Shown here: positions 10,828-20,097 of the stretch, piece by piece
Layout: every line of letters starts with the position of its first letter
Numbering within the stretch: the stretch's first letter is position 1
Assembly: GCA_947646735.1 (NCBI GenBank)
Contig: CANTFK010000766.1
Span: 421,953-485,952, forward strand
Source of the DNA: Peronospora farinosa
Taxonomy: Eukaryota > Oomycota > Peronosporomycetes > Peronosporales > Peronosporaceae
DNA length: 64,000 nucleotides
Direction of reading: 5' to 3'
Notes under the pieces: generated by a model
Databases searched by the model: none
What the model saw: only the letters and a program-made list of their open reading frames with translations
Told to the model about the DNA's origin: nothing
Made by a program: the position numbers and the translations under genes

Positions 10828-12025
10828 TCCGCTCAGCAACCTCAGTCGCAGCATCCGCACGATCTTGAGCTCTCTCAGCCATCTCGCGAGCATAAAGTAG
10901 GGCATTCTTCGACTCCTCGTCTTCAGCGCGGAGTAGGCGCAGCTCATCATTCGACTGTACAGGCGCCCGATTACGAGAATCGGCGCTCATCGCCAGAGGC
11001 CTTCCGTCGTGATGCTCCTCCTCCATTAGTCGATGCATCGGGTGCGCGACGCTGGATTGTCGACCGGATTGTCGATCACGAGGATCACAAGTCCCAGGCG
11101 CCGAGTAATAACTCGGCGCCCATGAAGAAGCATGTCGAGAAACATTACAGGGCTCGCTGGCTGGGATATTCCCCGGCGGACGATACATGGGAGCCATCGA
11201 GTACGCTGTCCCAAGATGTCCCGGACGTGGTCGAGGACTACGAGTCCCGTAGAAAGACGGTGATCGCGACCGACGCTGACGGTTCCATCCCCGATCTCGC
11301 GGGCCGTAATGCTCGCGAGCAACGAAACCGCGACGACCTCCCGAGCGACTCCGAGACCAAGACCTATTACGAGGCTCGGGAGCATATGGATGATACGGTT
11401 GACGACCTCGGCTACGTGAATGCCGTCGGCGATCGTAAGGACGCGCTCTCACTCGCCGTAGCTCAGACACCTGGAGCTCCGAAAGTCTTCTCTCATAACG
11501 GGCAATCCATGGACTAATATGGTCGGGCATGCCTCGCGCACACACTAAGTCGTCCCATTCCTGCCGGACCGGTCGCGATCTGCCCACGTTACACGTTGAA
11601 CATCCCTCACGGATGTGGACGTAACAAAGGTGATACTCGTCACAAGTCATACGACAGATGCGCCGGCGCAGGTCGCCAATAGCGTGTCTATCACGCGTTC
11701 CCTCGCGACCGTCTAACCAGGACGTGAAGGACGTTCCTTCACGTCGGCTCGCGTTCCAGCGCCTGATGAAGGCACACCAAGACCTCTGCAACGCATCGTC
11801 GGTATATGCGTTGTTCGTCGCCTTGCCTCTCACTGTACGGTATCGCGTGAAAAGGTCCTTCATGACCTCCAGTGGCTCGGGTTCGACAGCACCTTCAAGA
11901 CCATACAAGCGCCACGGTTTCAAGTCCCCATCCATGACCTGCGGCGCCTGCTCTCTACTGATTGTCGCTTGGTGTTCCCAGTTCTGGCTGTCAGAGACAT
12001 TTTTTCGTGGACGCCTAGTGTCCAT
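10619..12025 (-). CDS. Antisense ORF of Gypsy element 1 (aORF1)
   Basis: This intact 468-codon frame starts 113 bp inside the LTR and points back into the element. The N-terminal third is helical and contains LQRSWCAFIRRW and a Cys cluster, C near HLCYVH then CSTC. The middle is an Arg/Ser/Tyr-rich basic stretch with RSRS repeats. The C-terminus is a coiled coil (LRLLRAEDEESKNAL, then VLVERLRQLE). The LQRSW/Cys-cluster part resembles the antisense ORF of element 3, and all three antisense ORFs end in a coiled coil. It overlaps the chromodomain on the other strand. Function is unknown; a nucleic-acid-binding or Gag-like protein is a guess from composition. That it is a real gene rests on its recurrence in elements 2 and 3. 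Confidence 0.55.
   Translation of the reverse strand: MDTRRPRKNVSDSQNWEHQATISREQAPQVMDGDLKPWRLYGLEGAVEPEPLEVMKDLFTRYRTVRGKATNNAYTDDALQRSWCAFIRRWNASRREGTSFTSWLDGREGTRDRHAIGDLRRRICRMTCDEYHLCYVHIREGCSTCNVGRSRPVRQEWDDLVCARGMPDHISPWIARYERRLSELQVSELRRVRARPYDRRRHSRSRGRQPYHPYAPEPRNRSWSRSRSGGRRGFVAREHYGPRDRGWNRQRRSRSPSFYGTRSPRPRPGHLGTAYSMAPMYRPPGNIPASEPCNVSRHASSWAPSYYSAPGTCDPRDRQSGRQSSVAHPMHRLMEEEHHDGRPLAMSADSRNRAPVQSNDELRLLRAEDEESKNALLYAREMAERAQDRADAATEVAERTRRERLVLVERLRQLETTAFGGPHQVESARVRAGLGPSRRQRRRQGMSDFEPAQKSGEDSKGDPPAGKP
11044..11517 (+). pseudogene. Chromodomain of Gypsy element 1
   Basis: Downstream of the TAG at 10825, the same frame stays open and reads PPPLVDASGARRWIVDRIVD. An inserted charged stretch follows, then HYRARWLGYSPADDTWEPSSTL. 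These are the aromatic-cage Trp/Tyr residues and 'W(L)GY....TWEP' signature of a chromodomain, which in chromoviruses tethers integrase to histone-marked chromatin. The first ATG in frame is at 11122, inside the domain, so it can only be made by readthrough or is a relic. The antisense ORF at 10619-12025 covers all of it. Confidence 0.75.
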
Positions 12026-12123
12026 GCTGCTCAGTTAAGTCTAACTGAGCAGGTTCGGAGTTACGCCGTTGGTCGAGAAGAAACCTTCTGCGATTCGCGC
12101 TTACGTTGAGGTAAGCGCAACTT

Positions 12124-12134
12124 AAAGAGGAGGG
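12124..12134 (+). promoter_or_regulatory. Polypurine tract of Gypsy element 1
   Basis: An 11-base run of purines (aaagaggaggg) lies 3 bp before the TG of the LTR. This is the usual primer site for plus-strand synthesis in LTR retrotransposons and supports calling the LTR at 12138 a 3' LTR. Confidence 0.7.
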
Positions 12135-12137
12135 CGA

Positions 12138-12455
12138 TGTAATGGGTTTGCGTATTACATTAGTAGTTATAGGATTAATACATAATTACATAAGTAGGCA
12201 TAGGGCATTATCCGATTAGCGGATACTGCGCGTCATTTTATTATTGGTTTATTATTGGGGAGCCAGACCCAATAATTAGCCAATAATAAATTGACTTCCA
12301 TATTGAGTGGTTCCCATGAGCTAGGGAACATATTCGCACTTACTGCGAATCCAAACAAAACAAAAATAAAACAGAGTTATATTTACGAATTAATGAAGAG
12401 CGCTTCCTCAACGCCCTTCTAGTGTATGACGGTAACGGGTTCTTAGCCCGTTACA
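12138..12455 (+). repeat. LTR of Gypsy family I (copy 1)
   Basis: The 318-bp segment starts TGTAATGGG and ends CCCGTTACA (near-perfect inverted ends, TG...CA). Most of its length matches the LTR at 62739-63034, including a TATCCG-atta-CGGATA dyad and an ACTTCCATATTGAGTGG block. It contains the hairpin 12432-12439/12447-12454. It is preceded by a polypurine tract. On its right it abuts, with no spacer, integrase sequence of element 2, so the two elements are fused. No clear target-site duplication is visible. Confidence 0.85.
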
Positions 12456-13460
12456 CTCACCCCATTCGGCAGCACCGCTGGCTAGTTTGCCTATTCCCAC
12501 TGGGTGCTGGGAGTCCATTAGTATGTACTTTGTAGTTGGCCTACCGAAAGATTCGCATGGCAATACAGGTATTGCGGTCTTTGTTGACCGTTTGAGCAAA
12601 ATGGCTAACTTAGCGGCTGTGCCAGACTCGATCGATGGTGTGGGTACATCGGAGCTGTTTATCAATCGAGTGTTTCGCCAACATGGCTTGCCAGTGGCAA
12701 TTGTTTCTGATCGTGATCCTCGTTTTCACGAGTAAATTTTGAAAGTCCGTCTTCCAGGTGCTAGGCACCCGTTTGAACATGTCCACAGCGGATCATCCGC
12801 AGACCGATGGTTAAACTGAACGCGTAAATCGCGTTGTTGAAGATATCCTCCGCAGCGTTTGTGCTAAAACGCCAAAGCGTTGGAACTCTATGCTCCCTGT
12901 TGTTGAGTTTGCACTCAATAACTCCGTGCACGCCTCTACCGGCTACACTCCGTTCTATGTGAATGGTCTCACGCACCCACGCGTTTCGTTAACGCTACCA
13001 CCGAGTGGTTCAGGGCTTGGTGGGAGAGAGGTTGCCGATCGGCTTGCTGATGTCAGTCCCTAATACTGTTAAGAAACAGGTAAATGCGTTTCTCGCAACG
13101 CGACTAAATGTCTTACGACATGTGCGTGACGCAATGGCTGATAGCCAAGACAAACAGAAGAAATATGCGGATGCTAAAGGCAGAAGTTGCATTGATTATT
13201 ATGAGGTCGGAGACCAAGTCTTACATAATGCTAAAAACCTACCTACCAATGTAGTACCCGCTGTCTTTAAGACGAAGTTGCGCCCGCGATTTATTGGACT
13301 CTTTAAGGTCATTGCCAAGAAAGGCACAGCGTATACGCTTAACTTGCCGCGCAAATTGCGCACACATCCTGTGTTCTATGTCGGCATGCTCAAAAGGTGT
13401 CGGGATCCGTCCCAAGTAAACATTAAGGCGGTCGCGCCGAGCCCATTGGCATTGTCGCGG
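12456..13460 (+). pseudogene. Gypsy element 2 integrase, broken
   Basis: Recognisable blocks are GCWESISMYFVVGLPKDSHGN, shortened here to its landmark MYFVVGLPKDSHG (the first catalytic Asp of the usual 'MDF' is changed to Tyr), VDRLSKMANLAAVPDS, FRQHGLPVAIVSDRDPRF and, after several stops, ASTGYTPFYVNG. From 13080 the C-terminal part is open again (VGDQVLHNAKNLPTN, HPVFYVGMLKR). At least three frame breaks or stops lie between 12735 and 13080. It is non-functional. Confidence 0.8.
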
Positions 13461-13466
13461 GACGAA

Positions 13467-14724
13467 TCATCTGCACCAACAGGTAAAGCTGACCCTGCAT
13501 TCGGGTCCGACTCTCTCCAGGGACTCAAGCCGGGAGTTCATCGTCTGCCTCTCCTCACGAAGGGACCGCACCTCTTGAACAAGCTCGGCATGAGCTTTTG
13601 CCGATACACCGGCCTCTTCCGGCTTTGCTCGATGCGCAGGGGAACCTACAGTTCCATGTGGAGCGTCTACTGTAGAAGCGTCGCCGCCATGGTCAAAACC
13701 AGTATCTGGTAAAGTGGCGGGGTTATTCCGAATCGTGGAACTCATGGGAGTTTGAGACTCCCCTTCGGCAGGACTGCCCATACGCCGTGGACGTTTTTGA
13801 GCGTCGTGCGCAGGGGTCAGCCTGTTGGCGCTGACGCTTCTCACCAGTAATGGTGGGCGTGGGCGGGTTAGCGGCCTCAGCCTGTCGTGGACCCGCGGCT
13901 ACAGGTGTAACCGGAACATTGGGATGCTGGGTAGCAGGCGCACAATGCGCTCGTTGGGATTTCAATTTTCCCCGGGCCTTCAATTTAGCGTAATCGTAAC
14001 GCATCTTCCGCTCGAGTCGAACATCTGCCACATCGGCACTTGCCCGTAGGGCCCACATGCTGCTTAAACGTCGCGCATAATGCGCCCAGCGGCTGAAAGC
14101 CGTGTCTTCTTCGTCCTCGGTTTCCACCACGAAAAGAAGGATGGGAACACCCTTTATGGGAGGAACTGGCGCACCGCGCACTTGCCTGTTAAGGCGTGCC
14201 AAGTATTGGCTTTGTGTAGTAATGTGGCGTTCCAGATATCGTTGTCGAAGTGCCGTGCGCGTGGCAACATCCTCAGGTGAAATGGCCTCAGGCCCAATGG
14301 TCCAGCCAGAAAGGGAATGCCCAGATACTTCCTTTAGGCGTTCTTCCACCGTAGGTGGCTTGAAACTGTACTGTCGGTGGTCCTGAAGTCTCGCCATATT
14401 CTTCGTCCGGCGCTTGGCGCCTTCCTCTTGGTCGATGGTCTGTTGTTGCTGCTCGTCGAGTGGGTTGGTAACCGTCGCCGTTGATGATACGTCAGGCGGG
14501 TCACGTAACGCTGTTAGCGCATCTGCTGCACCACGTTCAGGGAACGGATTCGGTGCATGACGAGTGTCATCTTCACCCGTGAGGGTGGCTAAAGGGGACC
14601 CATCGGGTCCCACAAAGACGGTGTCACTTTCGTAATCAACCGCTTCGTCAAGGTTGTCTTCAATGAGGTCCCGAAGAGTCTGTGACTCACTGCCAGGAGG
14701 CGTCATGTTGTGTGCCGTGAACAA
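13467..14724 (-). pseudogene. Antisense ORF of Gypsy element 2 (aORF2), one frameshift
   Basis: Two overlapping open stretches, 13723-14724 (333 codons) and 13467-13844 (125 codons, next frame), together give about 420-450 residues, like the antisense ORFs of elements 1 and 3. The first stretch starts about 93 bp inside the LTR and is acidic then helical (VEERLKEVSG, FSRWAHYARRL). It then becomes basic and Pro/Ala-rich. The second ends in a coiled coil (LVQEVRSLREERQTMNSRLE). A single shift in the overlap 13723-13844 breaks it. Function unknown. Confidence 0.5.
13625..13837 (+). pseudogene. Chromodomain of Gypsy element 2
   Basis: In the frame beginning at 13625 the translation reads LLDAQGNLQFHVERLL, a TAG, then QYLVKWRGYSESWNSWEF and FERR. 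The YLVKWRGY...SWEF signature with aromatic-cage residues identifies a chromodomain. It is in a different frame from the integrase of the same element, so an indel lies between about 13440 and 13600. The antisense ORF lies over it. Confidence 0.75.
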
Positions 14725-14807
14725 ACCGTGAGGTGTAAGCGTTCGCTAAAGCACTACCTCTAAGAGGGAAAATGTCGAGTGACATTCTATGGGAGCGTCA
14801 GTCTGGT

Positions 14808-14816
14808 GGGGGAGGG
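14808..14816 (+). promoter_or_regulatory. Polypurine tract of Gypsy element 2
   Basis: The G/A run gggggaggg ends directly at the TG of the LTR that begins at 14817. It has the same position relative to the antisense ORF start as in the other two elements. Confidence 0.65.
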
Positions 14817-15420
14817 TGTAACGGGGTTACACGACGGTTGTAGCGTCTTTCCGAGACTTTACGCTTAGAATCTCCTTTATATTGCATATAATGCATTATT
14901 ATACTTCTCTGTAGAGAGGTATTAAGTATGAGCGTTAAGATACGGTATTCGGTAATACCGTATCTTATCGATTGGGATTCGATAAATCACTAACGCTGTA
15001 TTAAGTACATCATACACAGATGTTTAGACGATACGTCGTTCCATAACGAAGTCTGCATATAATAATTACTATTATAGTAATAAATCTAGTCCAGGGTACT
15101 TAGAGTAGGACTATTCATAAAATATTAAAGCATAAATAAAATCAGTGTTCCTTTTGAGTTTAAGATCGCAAGTCGTTCTGACTTGTTCTCTTGTGCACTT
15201 CGTGCGTTGGTTCTCTGAACCTCTAAGCTTCTAGCTTGTTCTTGCACTCTGTGCGTTGGTTCTCTGAACCTTAAGCTTATTGCTTGCTGACTAAAAGTCT
15301 CTCCTAGTTCCTTAGAACAGGGTGACATTTAAGTCGTTTAATTAGTTCCTTACAACTAAGTGGCTTGTAACCTTAACTCTATTTAGTTCTCTAGAACTAA
15401 GAGGCTTCCAGCCGAAAGCC
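14817..15420 (+). repeat. LTR of Gypsy element 2 (right end not defined)
   Basis: It starts TGTAACGGGG after a polypurine tract. The sequence is AT-rich and holds a long perfect hairpin (14937-14949 with 14954-14966). It also has an imperfect direct repeat around 15193-15232 and 15243-15281 containing GTGCGTTGGTTCTCTGAACC. A triplicated TAGTTCYNTANAAC motif lies at about 15307-15390. I could not find the matching TTACA end before the reverse transcriptase of element 3 begins, so the LTR is probably cut by the junction. The 15420 end is approximate. Confidence 0.55.
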
Positions 15421-15439
15421 TTCCTCTGGCTAAAGAGCT

Positions 15440-16150
15440 GTGCAGCTCCGCTACAGCCTAGCTGCCGTCCATGTGAGAGAATCAACTTCACCTCACAGCT
15501 CTTTGACCTTTTGTGTGCGCAAGGCCACAGGAGGGTGGCGGATAGTACACGCGTTCAACAAGTTGAACGCTGCAACGATACCGGCGCAAACACCGATATC
15601 GAGAAAGGACGTAATCATAGATGGTATGTCTAAGAGTACCATCTTTTCGTCCATGGATCTGATGGATGGTTTCTATCAGATCCTAATGCGTGAACGGGAC
15701 ATCCTGCACAAAGCAGTGAGCACTCCCATTGGTATGCTCTGGGAATGGTTGGTGATGCCGCAAGGGCTTAGTAATGCACCATCCACATTCAATAGATGTG
15801 TTTCACATCTATTGAGACCGGTGCGCGAATTCGCACCGAGTTACTTCGATGATGTGTTCGTCCATAGTCGGGTTATGGACGGGAAAACAGACGTGGAAGT
15901 CCATAGACTCCACGTCCGTAAGGTTCTTACACTTATGCGAGAGCACAAGTTGTACGCCAACCTCAAGAAGTGTATATTCGCAGCTAGCGAAATACCGCTT
16001 CTTGGGTGCATCGTCGGAAAGAACGGCGTACGCCCTGATCCAGAAAAGATCAAGGCGATCACCGACTGGCCAGTGCCAGTCGATGTCAAGGGACTAAGGA
16101 AGTTCCTTGGGCTAGCGGCGTACTTGCACAAGTACTCGCGCAATTACGCC
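15440..16150 (+). pseudogene. Gypsy element 3 reverse transcriptase (segment A)
   Basis: The frame carries [53 protein letters not shown], and the catalytic YFDD in [13 protein letters not shown]. It ends at [16 protein letters not shown]. The 5' side is cut: protease and Gag are missing. The same open frame runs on into foreign pol sequence (to 16660), which shows that the junction at about 16150 happened to preserve frame. Confidence 0.85.
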
Positions 16151-17680
16151 TTGAAGGCAGGTGCTCTATCCGATATGGTGGTCATTCGACCTAACCTCGA
16201 GCTAAACTCATCCTCGCTTGTCGATAAGACAGTCCTCGAAGATACAAAGGCGGCACTTCGTGCGCGTAGTGGATCATCTATTCTAAAGGACCCTTCAGAG
16301 CCCTACTATCCTTTAGTTAGGGAATTCCAGGACGTGGTGTGTCACGATCCACCGTCGGTTCTACCACCTGATAGGGGTGTACGTCATGAAATTGACTTGG
16401 TTCCTGGAACCAAATACTGCGTAACAAGGCAGTGGCCTTTACCCAAAGAACAGTGTGGCGTCATTGACGAGTTCTTTCGTGCAAATCACGCGGCGGGCAT
16501 GGTGCGCGAGAGCAAATCTCCGCACTCGACACCCACTTTCTGTGTTAGAAACCGAATGGTATATGGCGTATCGTTCATGCTTATAATAAGCTCAATGCAG
16601 CCACTATACCTGCACAGACGCCAATACCTAGAAAGGATGTGCTTCAGAACAATATGGTAGGTTGTACCATGTACAGTGCGCTCGACTTAGTCGATGGTTA
16701 TTACCAATTGCTTATGCGAGCTAGTGATATTCCACTTACTGCTGTTAGTACTCCGAGCGGTATTCTCTGGGAGTGGTTAGTGATGCCCCAGGGGCTATCT
16801 AATGCTCCGGCTACGTTTAACCGTTTGGTAACGAAATTGTTTCGACCCCATCGAAGTTATGCACAGACGTACTTTGATGACATTTTTGTCCATAGTCGAG
16901 CTGAACATGGGCGGTCAGATATTGAGAACCATATTGTTCATTTACGAGCTGTGCTCGAGTGCATGCGCACTAATAAGCTATATGCTAATGCATCTAAGTG
17001 CATCTTCGGGGCCGAAGAGATTCCCTTTCTAGGGTGCCTCATTGGGAAACGGGGCCTAAGAGCGGATCCCGCTAAGGTCAAGGCCGTAACCGATTGTCAT
17101 GTTCCACAGTCGCAGAAGGACTTGCGTAAATGTCTTGGCCTTGCCAATTACTTACACAAGTACAGCGAGAATTACGCTGATATGTCTCGGCCGTTATCTA
17201 ATCTCCTTAAAAAGGATGTGGAATGGTGTTGGTATGCTGAACACGATGGTGCTTTTCAAGCGGTGAAGGCGAGCCTTCTACATGCTCCTATTTTGGCTTT
17301 GCCAGACCCTGATCGACCGTTTAGTGTCGTGTGTGACGCGTCGGATTTTGTCATTGGCAGTGCTCTGTAACAAAAAGATGATGAAGGTCGTGAGCGTGTG
17401 ATCGCTTTTGAATCTCGCCAGATGAAGCTGCATAGAAGAGCTATCAAGTCCACGATAAAGAGCTACTTGCGATGAAGTATGCCTTAGTCAGATTCAGCCT
17501 TCATCTGCTGGGCTCGAAGCCTTTTGTGATCTATACCGACCAATCGTATTCACGCACTTCGACTCAGTCGCCTCATCTCTCGCATAGAATGGCCAGATGA
17601 CTTTCACTCTTTGCTGAATAATTTCGAGGTGAAATATAAGCCGGGCAAGCAAAATGATTTGGCTGGCCGAAATGACAGTA
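16150..17680 (+). pseudogene. Nested second Gypsy pol fragment (segment B: reverse transcriptase and start of RNase H)
   Basis: The fragment runs from the pre-RT spacer ([20 protein letters not shown]) through a second full reverse transcriptase (SALDLVDGYYQLLM, YFDDIFVHSRAEHG). It ends inside RNase H (FSVVCDASDFVIGSAL, then a TAA at 17368, then FVIYTDQS). There is a frameshift near 16550 and decay after 17370. It repeats domains already present in segment A and duplicates the RNase H start of segment C. This indicates insertion or recombination of a related element, not a natural tandem. Confidence 0.8.
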
Positions 17681-19480
17681 CATCTTTCTTGTTTACTCAA
17701 GAAAAATGTAAAGTGGAATTGGAACGCTGACTGTCAGCGTTCCTTTGAACGTATAAAGCAAAGCTTGATGCAATCGCCAGTATTGGCGATTGCCGATCAA
17801 GACAGACCATTTCATGTGGTCTGTGACGCCAGCGATTTTGCAATCGGCTGTGCACTGATGCAATATGATACAGACGGCGCCGAGCGTGTCGTCTGTTATC
17901 AATCGCGTCAGCTGCAACCGGCTGAGAGCAATTACCCGGTGCATGACAAGGAACTCCTTGCCATGAAGTATTCACTGGCTAATTTTCGCGTCTATCTCTT
18001 AGGAGATAGACCGTTCATTGTATATACAGACCATGCGTCACTACGCACGGCTGTAAATAGTCCACACCTCTCGCAACGAATGGCGAAATGGTTGTCGTTC
18101 TTCGCGGAGTACAACTTCTCCGTGGAGTATAATCCGGGACGACTTAACGTCGTTGCCGATGCTCTTTCACGTCGGCCTGACCTAGAGCCAACTGTGCAAT
18201 CCGACAGTGATGTGAACACCACTGTCGCCACGCTGAGTACCAGCGTCTTGTCGTCGAATTTACTCGGCGACATTAGAATGGCATGCGCACAAGATATTGA
18301 TCTTATACGCCTGATGGAGTACCTCAAGGACCCATCCAAGCCAGTAAAGAAGCGCTTGCCTGACATGTATCGATCTTCTCTCGATCGATACACCCAGTGG
18401 GACGGCTTACTGTACTACACAGCCGTCAACAACGACACGCCTCGTGTCTTTGTACCGCCACAACATGATCTCAGGTTACGGATCATGTTTGAATGTCACG
18501 ATGCACCAATAAGTGGGCATCGCGGCCGTGAGAAGACTTACCTCACGGTCAGTCGCAACTTTTACTGGCCACGCCAGTATAAGTTTGTGCGCGAGTACGT
18601 GCGTGCTTGCGAGGTGTGTCAACGAGTGAAGCCTAGTCCTTCACTCCGTGCACCATTGCAGCCTCTACCTGTTCCGGCAGAGTACTGGGAGTCCGTATCA
18701 ATGGACTTCTTCTTTGGGTTTCCCAAAGACGCTCACGGGAATAATGGTATTCTCGTGTTTGTAGACAGGTTCAGCAAGATGGTACATCTTGTTGCTGTAC
18801 CTGAGTCGATCACAGCAGAGGGCTGTGCTCGAGTGTTCATCGATACAATCTTTCGATTGCACGGTTTACCCCGTGAACTTGTGTCCGATAGGGACCCCCG
18901 GTTCACGGCTGAGTTTTGGCGTTCCGTGTTCCAAACACTTGGAACACGGCTCACTATGTCTACTTCTGGCCATCCAGAAACTGATGGTCAGACTGAACGC
19001 GCCAATCGCGTCCTTGAAGAGATTCGTCGAGGGTACGTCCACTCGTTTACGAGTTGGAGTGAGTTCTTGTCGATGGTCAAATTCGCCATCAACAACTCCG
19101 TGCATGCCTCCACGACGCATACACCGTTCTACGTGGATGGCGAAGGCCATCCACGTGTCCCCACCTTAGTAGAAGGTGACTCTAATTTAAGGGGGGGAGA
19201 GACTCGCTCGAGCGAGAACCAATCTGGCTCTTGCTCATCACGCGACGACGTTATGGTCGACGCGAAAGTAACCGAAGTCGTACCATTCGACTTCGGTGAA
19301 GAGGAAGAAAGTAAGAGCGACGACGCTCTTACTGACAACGATGCTGAAGATATCAGCATCGTTCGAGGTATCACAAGTGAGAACAGTAATGTTCTCGCTG
19401 AATTAGTAACCGATATCTCTGCAGTGCTTCACAATGTACTGCAGCTAAAAGCAACGAGTCAGCTGAGGATTTCCTGCTGA
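17680..19480 (+). pseudogene. Gypsy element 3 RNase H and integrase (segment C)
   Basis: A long open frame contains RNase H (FHVVCDASDFAIGCALMQYD, DKELLAMKYSLANFRVYLLG, FIVYTDHASL, VADALSRR). The integrase zinc domain follows (HDAPISGHRGREKT ... CEVCQRVK). The D,D-35-E core is present (SMDFFFGFPKD, VSDRDPRFTAEF, TERANRVLEE). It ends in an acidic linker. The frame stops at 19480 and the C-terminal integrase domain continues one frame away from 19504, so a single indel near 19440-19480 breaks it. Catalytic residues are intact. Confidence 0.88.
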
Positions 19481-19485
19481 CTCGT

Positions 19486-20097
19486 GAAGCGGTAGTCCGT
19501 TTCGTGCAAGACTCCATCGCAGAAGCGGTGGATAAGCAAAAGCAAAACGCAGACAATAATGGAAGGGCAAATGCTCAAACATTTATTGAAGGTGATTTAG
19601 TTTTACTGTCAACAGTAAACCTACCTAAACATGTAGTGACTAACGTGGGAAGCAATAAATTGTTGCCCAAGTACATCGGCCCGTTTCGTGTATTGCGCCG
19701 TCTAGGCAACGCATACACGATCGAGTTGCAACGTAGGATGCGTACGCATCCTACGTTTTACGTGGGACGTCTTCGTCCATACGTTCAGTACGCGGCTTCT
19801 TCGAACGACGAAGATAGCCATTACTCTCAAGAATCCCCTTCCGATTCTTGTTTTCACGAACCCGATTCGATACCTGGTCTTGAAGAGATGAGATCGTCCC
19901 ATGATATTGGACGATCTCCTGACGAGCTGTCGCCAGCTCGTTACTTAGAGAATGAAGTCGCCGTTCATTCTACAATAGTGCGACAGCATTGTTTGCCCGA
20001 GACCTCTCATGGTCAAACCCAAGCTGTCGCACAATGTCCTCTATGCGGCGACGCTTATCCCGTTCGTGATCAACATCACAACGGAGCTCACGAGTAA
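19486..20097 (+). pseudogene. Gypsy element 3 integrase C-terminal domain
   Basis: The frame contains VVRFVQDSIAEAVDKQKQ, GDLVLLSTVNLPK, KYIGPFRVLRRLGNAYTIEL and HPTFYVGRLRPY, the usual SH3-like C-terminal integrase region. It ends in a TAA at 20095-20097. The chromodomain follows in the same frame, the same arrangement as in element 1. The first ATG in the frame is not expected to be used. Confidence 0.8.

Larger units (their letters stand above)
8801..12455 (+). mobile_element. Ty3/Gypsy chromodomain element 1 (5' truncated) with 3' LTR
   Basis: In order, this holds an integrase C-terminal half, a chromodomain, an opposing antisense ORF, a polypurine tract (12124-12134) and an LTR (12138-12455). 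Gag, protease, reverse transcriptase and RNase H are missing; the left edge abuts the 5' end of the LINE. It resembles the chromodomain Ty3/Gypsy group described from oomycetes (Chronos), but the clade is not proven here. Confidence 0.85.
12456..14816 (+). mobile_element. Ty3/Gypsy chromodomain element 2 (integrase to polypurine tract)
   Basis: This second, diverged element is missing everything upstream of the mid-integrase. It keeps an integrase remnant, a chromodomain, an opposing antisense ORF, a polypurine tract at 14808-14816 and the start of an LTR at 14817. The layout repeats that of element 1. Confidence 0.8.
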
